Source: Candidatus Paraburkholderia calva (GTDB lineage: Bacteria > Pseudomonadota > Gammaproteobacteria > Burkholderiales > Burkholderiaceae). From it: 34,928 nucleotides of DNA. The position numbers were made by a program, and so were the translations under genes. This document shows, piece by piece, positions 9,286 through 17,709 of the stretch; the stretch's first letter is position 1; each line of letters begins with the position of its first letter. The stretch covers positions 1 through 34,928 of the forward strand of contig LFLF01000028.1 in NCBI GenBank assembly GCA_001184395.1. The letters are read 5' to 3'. The notes beneath the pieces are model-generated. The model saw nothing but the letters and a program-made list of their open reading frames with translations. It searched no databases and was not told where the DNA came from.

Positions 9286-9421
9286 GTCCCCGTCCGCTGC
9301 ATGCTGGTCCCTCGTTTAATTCTACGTTCGAGACTATTGCGAGTTATACAACAAAGGAGCATCGATTGAACCGCGTTTCGCATAATGCAGAAAAAGGCAC
9401 GAAAATGGGCCGTCCGATGTC

Positions 9422-9449
9422 AAAAAAGCCAGGTTTCCGAGGCTTTTTT
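9422..9449 (-). terminator. Terminator downstream of the AAA+ ATPase gene
   Basis: AAAAAAGCC (9422-9430) and GGCTTTTTT (9441-9449) form a stem with a ten-base loop. It lies 24 bases after the ATPase stop (minus strand) and is symmetrical, so it could work in both directions, although the convergent side has no plus-strand gene. Confidence 0.7.
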
Positions 9450-9473
9450 GGCAATTCCACAAAATCGACCACG

Positions 9474-10442
9474 CTAGAAACCGATCGATTTGCGGCGCGA
9501 AATGCAGTCGATCGCCACATCGCGCGCTTTGACGTGATGCCGGTCGTTGATCCGCGCATTGCCGAACGCATTGAGCATGGCGCGCCGCATGCCGCGCGGC
9601 GAGGCCTGCGTGAGCGCGTCGAGCGTCGCATCGCCGAGCGGTTCGGGAAAGCGCGCCCCACGTGTGTGCGGATCTCGGCGTAAATCGCCTGCGCGATACG
9701 GCGCGCGTCCTCACGGTCGGGCGCGGGAATCCCGTACACGTTCATGCGGTTCAAGAGCGGTTCGGGAATCGCGCGCGCGTCGTTGACCGTAGCGATCCAC
9801 ACCACGTTCCCGGCATTGATCGGCACCTCCGCGAATTCATCGACGAAACTCTGCGCCGTGTCGTGCTCCAGCAGCGCGTAGAGCGAGCCGAGCGGGTCGT
9901 ATTGCGCGTCGCCCGTGGCTTTGTCGATCTCGTCGACCGTCATAACGGGGTTGGCATAGCTGCCGTTCACGAGCGCATCGAAGACTTCCCGGTTTGGCGT
10001 TTCGCCATTGCGACGATGCGCCCGACAGAATCCAGCCTGCCGTCAGCGATGACATCGCGACGTACTGGCACGAGGTGCCGAGCAGCCGCGTCAGTTGTTT
10101 CGCGAAGTGCGTCTTGCCGATGCCCGGTTCGCCGAGCAGTAGCATCGGTATGAGTTCCAGACGGTCGTCGGTTTCGAAGTACAGCGCGATCTGCTTGCGG
10201 GTATCGTCGAGCGGTTCGGCAAAGTTCGGCAGATTCGCCGCGAGATCGTCGATGGACGGCATGCGGTTCGGCTGCGCGCAGAAGCGCAGATTGCCGATCT
10301 TCAGCATCTTTTCGTAGGTGGCGCGCAGTGCTTCGCTCGCACTGTCGGAAAGGTCGTTGAGCGCGGTTTCCACGTCGTCGAGACTGTAGACCTTGCTGAA
10401 CGATGCCACCGCCAGTTCCTGTTTGACCACGGTCGTCGTCAT
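9474..10442 (-). pseudogene. AAA+ ATPase with Lon-like core, frameshifted twice
   Basis: ATG 10442 opens MTTTVVKQELAVASFSKVYS. Walker A is LLLGEPGIGKTHFAKQL near residue 105. The frame breaks near 9990 (after SSQWRNAKPG), then Walker B is PVMTVDEIDKATGDAQYDPL, with sensor 1 VVWIATVNDARAIPEPLLNR. It breaks again near 9665 and ends, in the third frame, SPRGMRRAML to SRRKSIGF. Order and wording resemble the ATPase module of Lon proteases without the peptidase domain, so a chaperone-like role is plausible. Two broken frames leave no complete ATPase. Confidence 0.83.
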
Positions 10443-10459
10443 GTCACACCCCGTTTTTT

Positions 10460-10487
10460 ATATGGTCGACGAGATATGGTCGACGAG
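10460..10487. repeat. Tandem 14-bp duplication in the AAA+ gene promoter region
   Basis: ATATGGTCGACGAG is present twice head to tail (10460-10473, 10474-10487), 18 bases upstream of the ATPase start codon. Each copy contains the palindrome GTCGAC. It alters the spacing of whatever promoter or operator lies here. Confidence 0.8.
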
Positions 10488-10844
10488 TCTAGTGTAACGA
10501 CGACAAAACCCCGCGCAAGCGAGCACTCATACGGCTCTACTGCCAATTTCCCGGCGTTGCGCGTACCCGGTCCGCACGCGATCCGCGCCGGATCCGCACG
10601 ATAGGGCAATGAAAGGCGCACGCGCGTATCATCGTCGGGACCGATGCGGCGGGCGAGTTTGGAACGTGCTCAATCAAATACCGGGTTGAGATGCGTGCGT
10701 CGCGCCTCATCTGTGGGAGATGCGGGCTCGAACCCGGCCTGCATCGCCGTATCGGAAAAAACGCCGAGCTCAGTTGCCAGATTCAGCCGATCAAGCAGCA
10801 CACACGCCGCCATCCGAACAGCCCGCGCGACGGAAAAGCTTTCA
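10488..10844. other. Intergenic stretch without a recognisable gene
   Basis: I see no convincing coding frame on either strand. The stretch contains a GC-rich run near 10560-10600 (repeated GATCCGC) and a sequence at 10721-10740 that resembles a tRNA T-arm on the minus strand but has no matching tRNA body. The promoter of the secreted-protein gene at 10845 probably lies here but cannot be placed with confidence. Confidence 0.5.
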
Positions 10845-11369
10845 ATGCACATCAGACAACGCATCGCCTTTTTTCAGCATGCTGTACTCGGGTGGGCCTG
10901 CCTCGCCGTCAGTCACGGCGTGTTCGCGCAGGGCACGGCGCCGCAACCCGTGAACTGGGAGTTGCAGGTCATTCGCGACGGCCAGCAGATCGATTCGTTT
11001 TCCGCGACGACCAACGTCGGCCAGGCGAAAACGGATAGGCATCACCACGTCGTGCAGAACCAGGTCGGCTGCGCGGACAAGCCCGCCGCCGATATCGATC
11101 TGCAACGCACGCTGACCATTTCGCCGACGCACGCCAGCGCCAACGACATCACCCTCGCCATCGACGCGCAGGAAATGCTGCAGGACGACGCCTCGCGCAC
11201 TTCGGCCTCCGGCTGCAAGATTCCACTGACGCCGCGGCAGGTCAGCGCATCGCATCCGGGGCTCGTGCTCAAGCCGGGCGAATGGTCGCAGTGGCAAATC
11301 GTCGACAGCAACCCGTCGCTCGCTTACAAGGTGCGCGCCAGCCTCGCGACGCCTGCCGCGACGCAGTGA
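10845..11369 (+). CDS. Secreted protein of unknown function
   Basis: The 174-residue product has a long signal peptide (MHIRQRIAFFQHAVLGWACL, cleavage probably after GVFAQ). The mature part is beta-rich in appearance (NWELQVIRDGQQIDSFSATT, LQRTLTISPTHASANDITLA) with two cysteines (GCADK, GCKIP). ATG 10845 was chosen because it begins the signal peptide; the open frame extends 67 codons upstream without one. The gene is intact and ends 15 bases before the EEP-family gene, so the two may be co-transcribed. I do not recognise a family. Confidence 0.7.
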   Translation: MHIRQRIAFFQHAVLGWACLAVSHGVFAQGTAPQPVNWELQVIRDGQQIDSFSATTNVGQAKTDRHHHVVQNQVGCADKPAADIDLQRTLTISPTHASANDITLAIDAQEMLQDDASRTSASGCKIPLTPRQVSASHPGLVLKPGEWSQWQIVDSNPSLAYKVRASLATPAATQ

Positions 11370-11384
11370 TTCAGACTCTGAGGC

Positions 11385-12230
11385 ATGATGTCGAGAGGCC
11401 GCCGTCAAGACAACGAACGCATGCGAAACCCAGAACATCTTCCGCCAGGCCCGTCCGCTCACACCGCCACGCCCGATTTCACGGCGGTGAGCTGGAATCT
11501 CCACAAGGGCCGCTCACCGCTCGGGCTGCGCGCATGGAACGCGATGCGGCGCTGGGTTCAGACCACCAACGCCGACGTCTACTTCCTTCAGGAAGCAATG
11601 GCGCGCCGCATGCCGCAGCCGATTCTGTCGAGCAAATTCGGCAAGCCGCTGAACGCGCCGCTCGATGACGTTTGGCATTGCCAGGCCACCGAAATCGCCA
11701 CCGCGCTGGAATTGCAGATCGCGCTCGGGCCGAACGTGTTCAAGCCGTCATGGCGTCATGGGAACGCGATTCTGTCGCCGCATCCGCTGGATCTCTCGGG
11801 CCGCTGGGATATCTCGGCGCATAGTTTCGAGAAACGCGGCCTGCTGGTCGCGCGCGCGACTTTCGCGAGACAGGCCATCACGCTGTTGTGCGCACATCTC
11901 GCGCTGACCCGTGCGGCACGTCTGCGGCAGATGACCTGGATCGCACACTGGATCACCAAAGAAGCGCCCGACGGCCCGCTCGTGCTGGCGGGCGATTTCA
12001 ACGACTGGCGCAACGACTCCGTACCGCTGTTCCGCGAACTCGGCATGCACGAAGTCGCGACGATGCTCGGCGCAGCGGGCCGCACGTTCCCGGCGTTTTC
12101 ACCGGCGCTCGCGCTGGACAAGATGTTCGTGCGGAAATTGCAACCGGTCGAGTGGATCGTGCCAACACAGGACACCGCGTGGCTATCGGATCATCTGCCG
12201 TATATGGCACGGTTGCGCATCGAGCAGTGA
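11385..12230 (+). CDS. Endonuclease/exonuclease/phosphatase (EEP) family hydrolase
   Basis: The fold is that of metal-dependent phosphodiesterases such as DNase I and inositol phosphatases. The motifs appear in order: AVSWNLHKGRSPLG (metal-site Asn), FLQEAM (metal Glu), WRHGNAILSPHPL, LLCAHLALTRAAR (catalytic His), VLAGDFNDWRN (Asp/Asn) and the final SDHLPYMARL (Asp-His). All catalytic residues are present and the 281-residue frame is open. ATG 11385, 11388 or 11421 could be the start; GAGG before 11385 favours the first. The substrate may be a nucleic acid or a phospholipid-type phosphodiester; the sequence does not decide. Confidence 0.85.
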   Translation: MMSRGRRQDNERMRNPEHLPPGPSAHTATPDFTAVSWNLHKGRSPLGLRAWNAMRRWVQTTNADVYFLQEAMARRMPQPILSSKFGKPLNAPLDDVWHCQATEIATALELQIALGPNVFKPSWRHGNAILSPHPLDLSGRWDISAHSFEKRGLLVARATFARQAITLLCAHLALTRAARLRQMTWIAHWITKEAPDGPLVLAGDFNDWRNDSVPLFRELGMHEVATMLGAAGRTFPAFSPALALDKMFVRKLQPVEWIVPTQDTAWLSDHLPYMARLRIEQ

Positions 12231-12245
12231 CGCCTTTCTCGCCCG

Positions 12246-12635
12246 TTATTTGAGAAGGGCTTCCAGCGCGTCGATGGACACCGGCTTGGTCAGGTGATGG
12301 TCGAAGCCGGCCGCGAGCGCATCGGCGCAGTCTGCGTCGCTGCCGTAGCCGGTCATCGCGAGCATAAGCGCGTGTTTGGTGGCGTCGCGTTTGCGCATCT
12401 CGCGCGCGACCTCGAAGCCGTCCATGCCCGGCAGCCCGATATCGAGCACCACGACATCCGGACAAAACTCGTCGATCGATGCGAGCGCGCGCGGACCGTC
12501 GTGCTCCGTGCGCACTTTGTGGCCCAATGCTTCGAGCAGCATCCCCATGGCGAGCGCGGCATCGACGCTGTCGTCGACCAGCAGGATGCGTCGATTCGGC
12601 GTGGCGCCGCCGGTCGTATCGGCGGTGGTGTTCAT
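12246..12635 (-). CDS. Single-domain response regulator (CheY-like)
   Basis: The 129-residue protein has a short N-terminal tail (MNTTADTTGGATPNR), then a complete receiver domain: RILLVDDSVDAALAMG (acidic pair), DVVVLDIGLPGMDGFEVARE (phospho-Asp), LMLAMTGYGSDAD (Thr switch) and DHHLTKPVSIDALEALL (essential Lys). There is no output domain. Unlike the broken relative at 3078 it keeps all key residues. It is convergent with the EEP gene (15 bases between stops). No histidine kinase is nearby, so its partner is unknown. GGAACAC occurs twice in the 60 bases upstream of the start. Confidence 0.85.
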   Translation of the reverse strand: MNTTADTTGGATPNRRILLVDDSVDAALAMGMLLEALGHKVRTEHDGPRALASIDEFCPDVVVLDIGLPGMDGFEVAREMRKRDATKHALMLAMTGYGSDADCADALAAGFDHHLTKPVSIDALEALLK

Positions 12636-12856
12636 GCGTATCCCTGTTGTGTTCCGTAGTGTTGGGAGAGTGTTCCGGTACTGCAAAGCGCGAATCATGC
12701 ACCATCCGCACACTATTTCGAGATAGCCCGACGACTGTAGCACACGACGCAAAATTGCCCGGAAATGACAGCGCAAGCAAAGCGCAGCGTGGCGCGCCGC
12801 CGGTCTGCTAAGGTGAAACCTTCGGCTCCGCGCAACCGCCCGATACGCTCTCCACC

Positions 12857-13414
12857 ATGTTCGACCTATTATCCGGACTGGCTCGCCGCCGACGCCGCCT
12901 TGGACCTGATGGGCGCGCTGATCGCCGAAGTCGCGTGGCAGCAGGACACTATGACAACGCCCGGCGGCCGCAAGCCGCTGCCGCACCTGACCGCGTAGCA
13001 AGGCGAGCCGGACGCGGTCTATGTGTATTCGGGCACCCGCAACGTGCCGCGGCCGTGGACGCTCGCCGTCGCGCGTCTGCGCAATGCCGCGCAAGGCACC
13101 TGCGGAGCGGTTCAACAGCGTGCTGCTGAACCGCTACCGCGACGGGCAGGACAGCATGGGCTGGCATGCGGACAAGGAACGCGAACTCGGACCGGAGCCG
13201 GTGATCGCTTCGGTGAGTCTGCTGGGCACGACGCGCACGTTCGAGTTTCGCCACGCACGCGACGCACGCGCTGTCCCTCACGCACGGCAGCCTGCTAGTA
13301 ATGCGCGGGCGCACGCAACTCGAATGGATTCAGCGCGTACCGAAGGAGCCAGGCGCGCGCGGCGAGCACATCAACCTCACGTTTCGCTGGGTCGATGCGT
13401 CCAGGCGTCGGTGA
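12857..13414 (+). pseudogene. AlkB-type 2-oxoglutarate/Fe(II) dioxygenase, decayed
   Basis: Restored pieces are MFD, then (after an apparent internal deletion) YYPDWLAADAALDLMGALIA, PGGRKPLPHLTA, a TAG at 12996-12998 where Trp is expected, QGEPDAVYVYSGTRNVPRPW, FNSVLLNRYRDGQDSMGWHA (Fe ligands His and Asp in the HxD motif: WHADKE), IASVSLLGTTRTFEFRH, SLTHGSLLVMRGRTQLEW and a C-terminus ending NLTFRWVDASRRR. Frame changes lie near 12868, 13105 and 13255-13270. AlkB proteins reverse methyl damage of DNA bases by oxidation. The gene is beyond repair by a single event. Confidence 0.85.
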
Positions 13415-13807
13415 TTACGGCCGCCTCGCGACGAAATCGATCTCCACGAGCGCATCGCGCGCGAGTCCCGTCACGCCGATGCAGGTCCGCGCAGGCAGCA
13501 GCTTCGGCAGAAAATACGAACGGTAGACGGCGTTCATCGTGTCGTAGTCACGCTTGAATTCGGTCAGGAAGAGCGCACGCTCACCACGTTGTCGAGCGTG
13601 AGGCCGGGGCCCGTGAGCACGAGAATCAGGTTGTCCATCACGCGGCGGGTTTGCGCGGCGACGCCTTCGGGCAGCGGCGGCGTCGTGATCGGCCGGCATC
13701 TGGCCGGTGAAAAACACCCAGCCATCGGCCTCGGCGGCATGGGAGAACGGGCCGACGGGCGTGGGCCTAGCTACATCGATCATCGAAAATTTCGGCTGAT
13801 GGGTCAC
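13415..13807 (-). pseudogene. RidA-family deaminase with two compensating frameshifts
   Basis: The minus frame stays open for 130 codons, but only its ends make sense: MTHQPKFSMIDVARPTPVGP with GWVFFTGQMPAD, and LTEFKRDYDTMNAVYRSYFL with ARTCIGVTGLARDALVEIDF. Between about 13690 and 13580 the frame gives an Arg-rich nonsense run, while the neighbouring frame reads LPEGVAAQTRRVMDNLILVL and LTLDNVVSV, the true family sequence. One shift enters and a second leaves the wrong frame. RidA proteins hydrolyse reactive enamine/imine intermediates; about 40 core residues are replaced here, so activity is very unlikely. Its stop abuts that of alkB. Confidence 0.85.
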
Positions 13808-13881
13808 GACGTCTCCTTATGTGGTCGAGCCGTACCATAGCGCGTCAAAATAGCCCGCGACACCTAACCCCGGAGCCCGCG

Positions 13882-14379
13882 ATGCTGCCCCTGCCACTCT
13901 TCATCGACGCCATGTTGCGCATGCTGTGCGCGGTGCTGGTCGGCTGCATCATCGGCGTCGATCACAATTTGCATGGCAAGCCGACCGGCATGAAGACGCT
14001 CGGGCTAGTGTCGCTCGGCTCGTGCATCGCGACGATGTGCGCGGTGAATTTCGCGGCGTGGCCGTTGCCAGAAGAAGCGAACGTGTCGCGCATCGTACAG
14101 GGCATCGTGACCGGCATCGGCTTTCTGGGCGCGGGCGTGATTCTCAAGAATGCCGGCGAAAAGCGTGTGCGCGGACTGACCACGGCGGCGTCGATCTGGG
14201 TGACGGCCGCGGTCGGCGTGCTATGCGGCATGGGTGTATGGAGTCTCGCCCTCAGCGCGACGATCCTGCTGATCCTGCTGCTGATGGTCGGCCGGATCGT
14301 CGAGAAGAGCCTGCTGCGCCGCTGGGAAAGCCAGACCGATGCGCATCGCGCCGAGCGCATCGGCGCGGACGAGGACTGA
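13882..14379 (+). CDS. MgtC/SapB-family inner-membrane protein
   Basis: The 165-residue product has four or more hydrophobic helices and the family signature: RMLCAVLVGCIIGVD, GMKTLGLVSLGSCIATMCAV, IVQGIVTGIGFLGAGVILKN and RVRGLTTAASIWVTAAVGVL. A basic tail follows. ATG 13882 has GGAG at a suitable distance. MgtC proteins aid survival in low magnesium and inside host cells and can restrain the F1Fo ATPase; this shorter type lacks the C-terminal ACT-like domain of Salmonella MgtC. It is intact, stands alone, and is convergent with the broken diguanylate cyclase (3 bases apart). Confidence 0.88.
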   Translation: MLPLPLFIDAMLRMLCAVLVGCIIGVDHNLHGKPTGMKTLGLVSLGSCIATMCAVNFAAWPLPEEANVSRIVQGIVTGIGFLGAGVILKNAGEKRVRGLTTAASIWVTAAVGVLCGMGVWSLALSATILLILLLMVGRIVEKSLLRRWESQTDAHRAERIGADED

Positions 14380-14382
14380 CGC

Positions 14383-15490
14383 TCAGGCGAGCGCGTCTTC
14401 CTCCGGCGACATCACGCGATTGCGGCCCGCGACCTTGGCCGCATAGAACAGGCCGTTGGCGCGCGCCATCAGCAAGGCGAGCGATTCCTGGCCATCCCAC
14501 GCCCCGATGCCCGCGCTGAAGATGTAATGCAGCCCGCCGCACGACGTCGTTTCCACGGTCGCGCGCAGGCGTTCGACCAGCGCCCGGACCTGGGCGATAT
14601 CCTCCGGGCCACAAAACAGGCAAAATTCCTCGCCGCCGATGCGTCCGAAGACGTCGTTCGGACCGATCCGCGCGGCCACAATGTTCGCGAAATGCCGCAG
14701 CACTTCGTCGCCGGCGGCATGGCCGTGGCGGTCGTTCACGCTCTTGAAGTGATCGATGTCCATCACCGCGACGAACGCCTTGCGCGAGAGCGCGCCGGTC
14801 AGCTCGTCGAAGCGCGTGAGGCGCTCCAGTCGCTGCGCGAGGCGGTCGTGCGTCATCGTCACGAGACCGATGGAGAGCGTAGGCAGCACCATAATGCCGA
14901 GCGCGAGAAAGGTGATCTGCATCGTGCCGGGTTCGAGCAGCGAGGCCTGTGCGGGCGGCGCGACGAGATAGATCGAACCGCGCACGATATGGCCGAGACC
15001 GCCGAGCATTGCGCCGACCACGACGAACATATAGTTGTAGCACGGACGTTCCGGCGGCCGCGACACCAACACGCGCCCGGCGATGGCCAGATCGAACGGC
15101 GCATGAAACGCCGACACGATCACCACGCGCGCGTTCACGTCCGGCCGAAAGTAGGTGAAGTAGAGGATGCTCGCCAGCACGGCGAGCCACATCGCCCAGC
15201 CGAGCGCCCGCTGCGGCGGGGACCGACGCGCACGCCGAAGAACGCGCGTTGTAGCCCTGGAAGACGCGCAGCGAGGTCGCCGCGATCAACTAATTCGACA
15301 CGACGACACCGAGCCACATGGACGTCACGCCCTGATACGCGAACAGCACCAGCGCCACGATGGCGATGGCGTTCGCCCAGATCCAGTGCGACACACCTTC
15401 GATGGAGTACGGACGCAACGAGATCAGCGCGAAGATCGAGAGGGTGCTCGATAGCACGGTGACGACGATGATCCTGAGGGGACTGAACAT
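14383..15490 (-). pseudogene. Membrane-bound diguanylate cyclase (GGDEF), nonsense, frameshift and internal deletion
   Basis: From ATG 15490 the protein begins MFSPLRIIVVTVLSSTLSIF with several membrane helices. TAG at 15292-15290 interrupts VVVSN-stop-LIAATSLRVFQGYNA (CAG-to-TAG fits). A frame change near 15220 leads into MWLAVLASILYFTYFRPDVN and further helices. The cytoplasmic GGDEF domain follows: RFDELTGALSRKAF, then directly VAVMDIDHFKSVNDRHGHAA, then RIGGEEFCLF (active-site GGEEF). About 20 residues usual between RKAF and the MDID strand are missing without breaking frame. The enzyme would have made cyclic di-GMP; it is now truncated from its sensor part. Confidence 0.85.
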
Positions 15491-15702
15491 CGGCTCAAGT
15501 GTGGTTTCGAATGCGCTCCTGCCAACGCGCGCGGCCTCGTCGAAACATGCCGGATGACACGGGTAAGGGACGAGGTTCCGACACTGCCGAGGTAATAACG
15601 GCGCGCGAAAGGCGAACTTGAGTGGGGAAACCCCGAGCGGAAACGGCACACACGCAGCGCGCGTTTTGCCTTCGGACGTGCCACATGTGATTCAGCCGGG
15701 CG

Positions 15703-15958
15703 TTACCAGCCGTGGCGCTCGTGCCAACGCCGCTCGCGATGCATCTCGTGACGCCAGCGGCGTTCGCGCCATTCGTGCTCGCGCCAGCGGTCCTCGCGGA
15801 TAACCGTAGCCATATGCGGAAGGGCGCGCGGGCGCGTAATACCCCGGCACGCCGACGTCCACCGCGACATCGACATGTGCCGCCGACGCGCTCGCCGACA
15901 CCGCGAGCGTCATGAGTCCCGCCAGTCCGACAATCGTCCCCAGAAGCTTGTTTTTCAT
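15703..15958 (-). pseudogene. Small secreted Arg/Trp-rich protein, frameshifted
   Basis: ATG 15958 has AAGGA upstream and opens a signal peptide (MKNKLLGTIVGLAGLMTLAV, cleavage after ASA), then VDVAVDVGVPGYYAPA and AYGYGYP. Near 15797 the frame is lost. In the restored frame the tail reads REDRWREHEWRERRWRH, EMHRERRWHERHGW and a stop at 15703, a repetitive E/R-R-W pattern. The unshifted frame runs on as an Ala/Arg-rich run to 15692. Short periplasmic proteins of this composition are common in Burkholderia and have no known function. Confidence 0.75.
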
Positions 15959-16091
15959 CTTGCTATCCTTGCATCGAATACGCAGGCGTTGTTTTGCTTT
16001 GCGCGTCGATTGCAGTCTATGAGGCGAGTCCGGACACAAGTGATACGAGCGTGCCAGAAAGGTAACGTCAGGAACGGTCAGCCTGCGGTTT

Positions 16092-16515
16092 TCAGCGCAC
16101 GCGCTTGCCGCTTTCGTCGATCACGACTTTGCCGTCTTCTTTCGAAAACGGCCCTTGCTGCGGCGGCAGGAGATCGATCACGAGTTCGGAAGGCCGGCAC
16201 AGACGCGCGCCGTTGGGCGTATCGACGAACGGACGGTTGATAAGGATCGAATGCTCGACGAGCATGGCGTCGATCAGCTGATCGTCCGAGAGCATGCGGT
16301 CGTCGAGGCCGAGTTCCGCGTAGGGCGTGCCTTTTTTGCGGATGGCCTCGCGCACGCCGAGATCCGAGCGCGCGATGAGCGACTTAAGCGTGTCCCAATC
16401 CCGGCGGCGCGGTCAGATACTCGACGATGTTCGGCTCGACGCCCGCATTGCGTATCAGCGCGAGCGTGTTGCGCAAAGTTCCGCACTTCGGGTTGTGATA
16501 GATGATGACGCTCAT
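16092..16515 (-). pseudogene. arsC: Glutaredoxin-dependent arsenate reductase ArsC, frameshifted
   Basis: ATG 16515 opens MSVIIYHNPKCGTLRNTLAL with the catalytic Cys, then NAGVEPNIVEYLTAPP. One base change near 16400 stops the frame (GLGHA-stop). The next frame continues LKSLIARSDLGVREAIRKKG, DQLIDAMLVEHSILINRPFV, DTPNGARLCRPSELVIDLLP and ends ESGKRVR. Besides the frameshift, the conserved CGTS motif reads CGTL (TTG at 16476-16474), and the usual EHPILINRP reads EHSILINRP. ArsC reduces arsenate to arsenite with glutathione/glutaredoxin. No other ars genes are near. Confidence 0.87.
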
Positions 16516-16990
16516 GGTACGCGATGTCCTTCGATGTCGTGGGCTGCGTCATTCGCATTCTATGCGTTCGCGGGCAAACGTGCAGAACTTCGAAATGACA
16601 TAGCCGTCACGTAAGCGTCACGATGCCGACCGAAAGCACGAAGGTGCGCGGGATTGTACTATCCAATCATCGAGACGACGCCTATAACGACGAAGGTGCA
16701 ATGCGCCATGGTCTCGGGCGATCTCCGATGCAGTCCCTGCACCATGGGCCGTGTTGCGCCGCATTGGCTTACGCCGTGCGGATGAATTGCATACCTATGA
16801 ATCAGCATGCCGGCTTCGGGCCGTCCGCGCTACACGGGCACGACCCGGCCAAGAACCGACAGCGCGCCTGTCTGCCGAAGCTTCCCCCGCCTTGCGGCGT
16901 GGCACGCTTCCTGCGCAAGACGGTCCGAATCATGAAATGCGTCTGCGTGTCCGTGAGCCGCGCCGCGTCACCGATGAAAGGAGTCGAAAC
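16516..16990. other. 475-bp stretch without a clear gene, carrying a sigma54-type promoter at its right end
   Basis: No frame on either strand resembles a protein, although the plus strand is open from 16623 to 16994. CGTCACG is repeated near 16605-16622. CCATGG-centred sequences occur at about 16708 and 16741 and could be activator sites. The only well-supported signal is the sigma54-type promoter at 16900-16914. Confidence 0.45.
16900..16914 (+). promoter_or_regulatory. Sigma54 (RpoN)-type -24/-12 promoter
   Basis: TGGCACG-CTTC-CTGC (16900-16914) matches the sigma54 consensus TGGCACG-N4-TTGC with one difference, and the invariant GG and GC are exactly 10 bases apart. The start point would be near 16926, giving a leader of about 65 bases to the ATG at 16991. 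Such promoters need an AAA+ enhancer-binding activator; none is in the window. Confidence 0.6.
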
Positions 16991-17280
16991 ATGAACACAC
17001 GTTTGATCAAGACGGCGCTTGCTGCCACGTTGCTCACCGCCGCCAGCATCACTTCGGCGCAGCAGATATAGCAGATATACTACCGCACGGCGCAGGTGCC
17101 GGGACAGTCCGCCGCGGACACATATTCGAAGGCGCAAATAGATCAGGGCGCGAATCCGTCGGTCCAACGTCCTATGGCGGCACTTCGATGATGTCGCGCA
17201 ACGCATCGGACATGAGCGACAGCCCGGCGTCCAAGCCGTGCACGCGCGGGCCCAACTGCAACATATTCTTCGGCCAATAA
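16991..17280 (+). pseudogene. Small secreted protein of unknown function, nonsense and frameshift
   Basis: AAAGGAG precedes ATG 16991, which opens a clear signal peptide (MNTRLIKTALAATLLTAASI, cleavage near TSAQQ). An exact 9-bp duplication at 17062-17079 creates TAG at 17069-17071. After it the frame runs QIYYRTAQVPGQSAADTYSK, then shifts near 17163 into SYGGTSMMSRNASDMSDSPA and ends CTRGPNCNIFFGQ. Without the duplication and one indel the protein would be about 90 residues. The two cysteines near the end (CTRGPNC) may form a disulfide. The gene lies behind a sigma54-type promoter. Confidence 0.75.
17062..17079. repeat. Exact 9-bp tandem duplication creating a stop codon
   Basis: GCAGATATA occurs twice in a row (17062-17070, 17071-17079). 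The junction forms the in-frame TAG of the secreted-protein pseudogene. Removing one copy restores an open frame here. Confidence 0.85.
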
Positions 17281-17361
17281 GCTGGCGACGCAATACCGGT
17301 AGCTGATTAGTATAGGTTGCGCGTCCGGCGACGTACCGGACGCGCGCCTTCCCCTACCGCC

Positions 17362-17630
17362 ATGCAACGCGAAGAATTTCTCGCCCTTCTGTCCAGCGAA
17401 GGGTTTAAGGAAGTCGCGACCGTCACACGCGAGCCGAACGGTTCGCTCGATGTGCACACGCATCCGTTCGAAGCCAAGGCCCTGATCGTCCAGGCGATCT
17501 CACGTCCGCTGCGGCGGCAAGTCGCGGACCTACCGGGTCGGCGATATTTTTCATCTGGCGACGAATATCAAACACGACGAGCAGTACGGTCCCGATGACA
17601 TAGCTTATCTGGTCGGACGCAAGTGGCCGT
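17362..17630 (+). pseudogene. Small cupin-fold protein, frameshifted
   Basis: ATG 17362 opens MQREEFLALLSSEGFKEVAT, then VTREPNGSLDVHTHPFEAKA, where HTH-x4-E is the cupin metal-binding motif 1. The frame is lost near 17500. In the restored frame the second half reads GGKSRTYRVGDIFHLATNIK, then HDEQYGPDDIAYLVGRK (motif 2 with His). The natural stop after GRK is not present, so the end is approximate. Small single-domain cupins of this type are of unknown function. Confidence 0.75.
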
Positions 17631-17709
17631 CTTTCATGACATGCGGTGATATGCGGGCGCGGCGCGGTGCGACCATCGCGCCGTGTTTGTTTTTGGAGGG
17701 GAGATCCAA

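Noticed and set aside
10721-10740. T-arm-like sequence (CGGGTTCGAGCCCG on the minus strand) suggesting a tRNA or tRNA-derived attachment site
   Set aside because: No acceptor, D or anticodon arm can be folded at the right distance on the minus strand, and the plus strand gives none either.
16623-16994. 123-codon plus-strand frame before the secreted-protein gene
   Set aside because: Composition is not protein-like, there is no ribosome site, and the sigma54-type promoter lies inside it.
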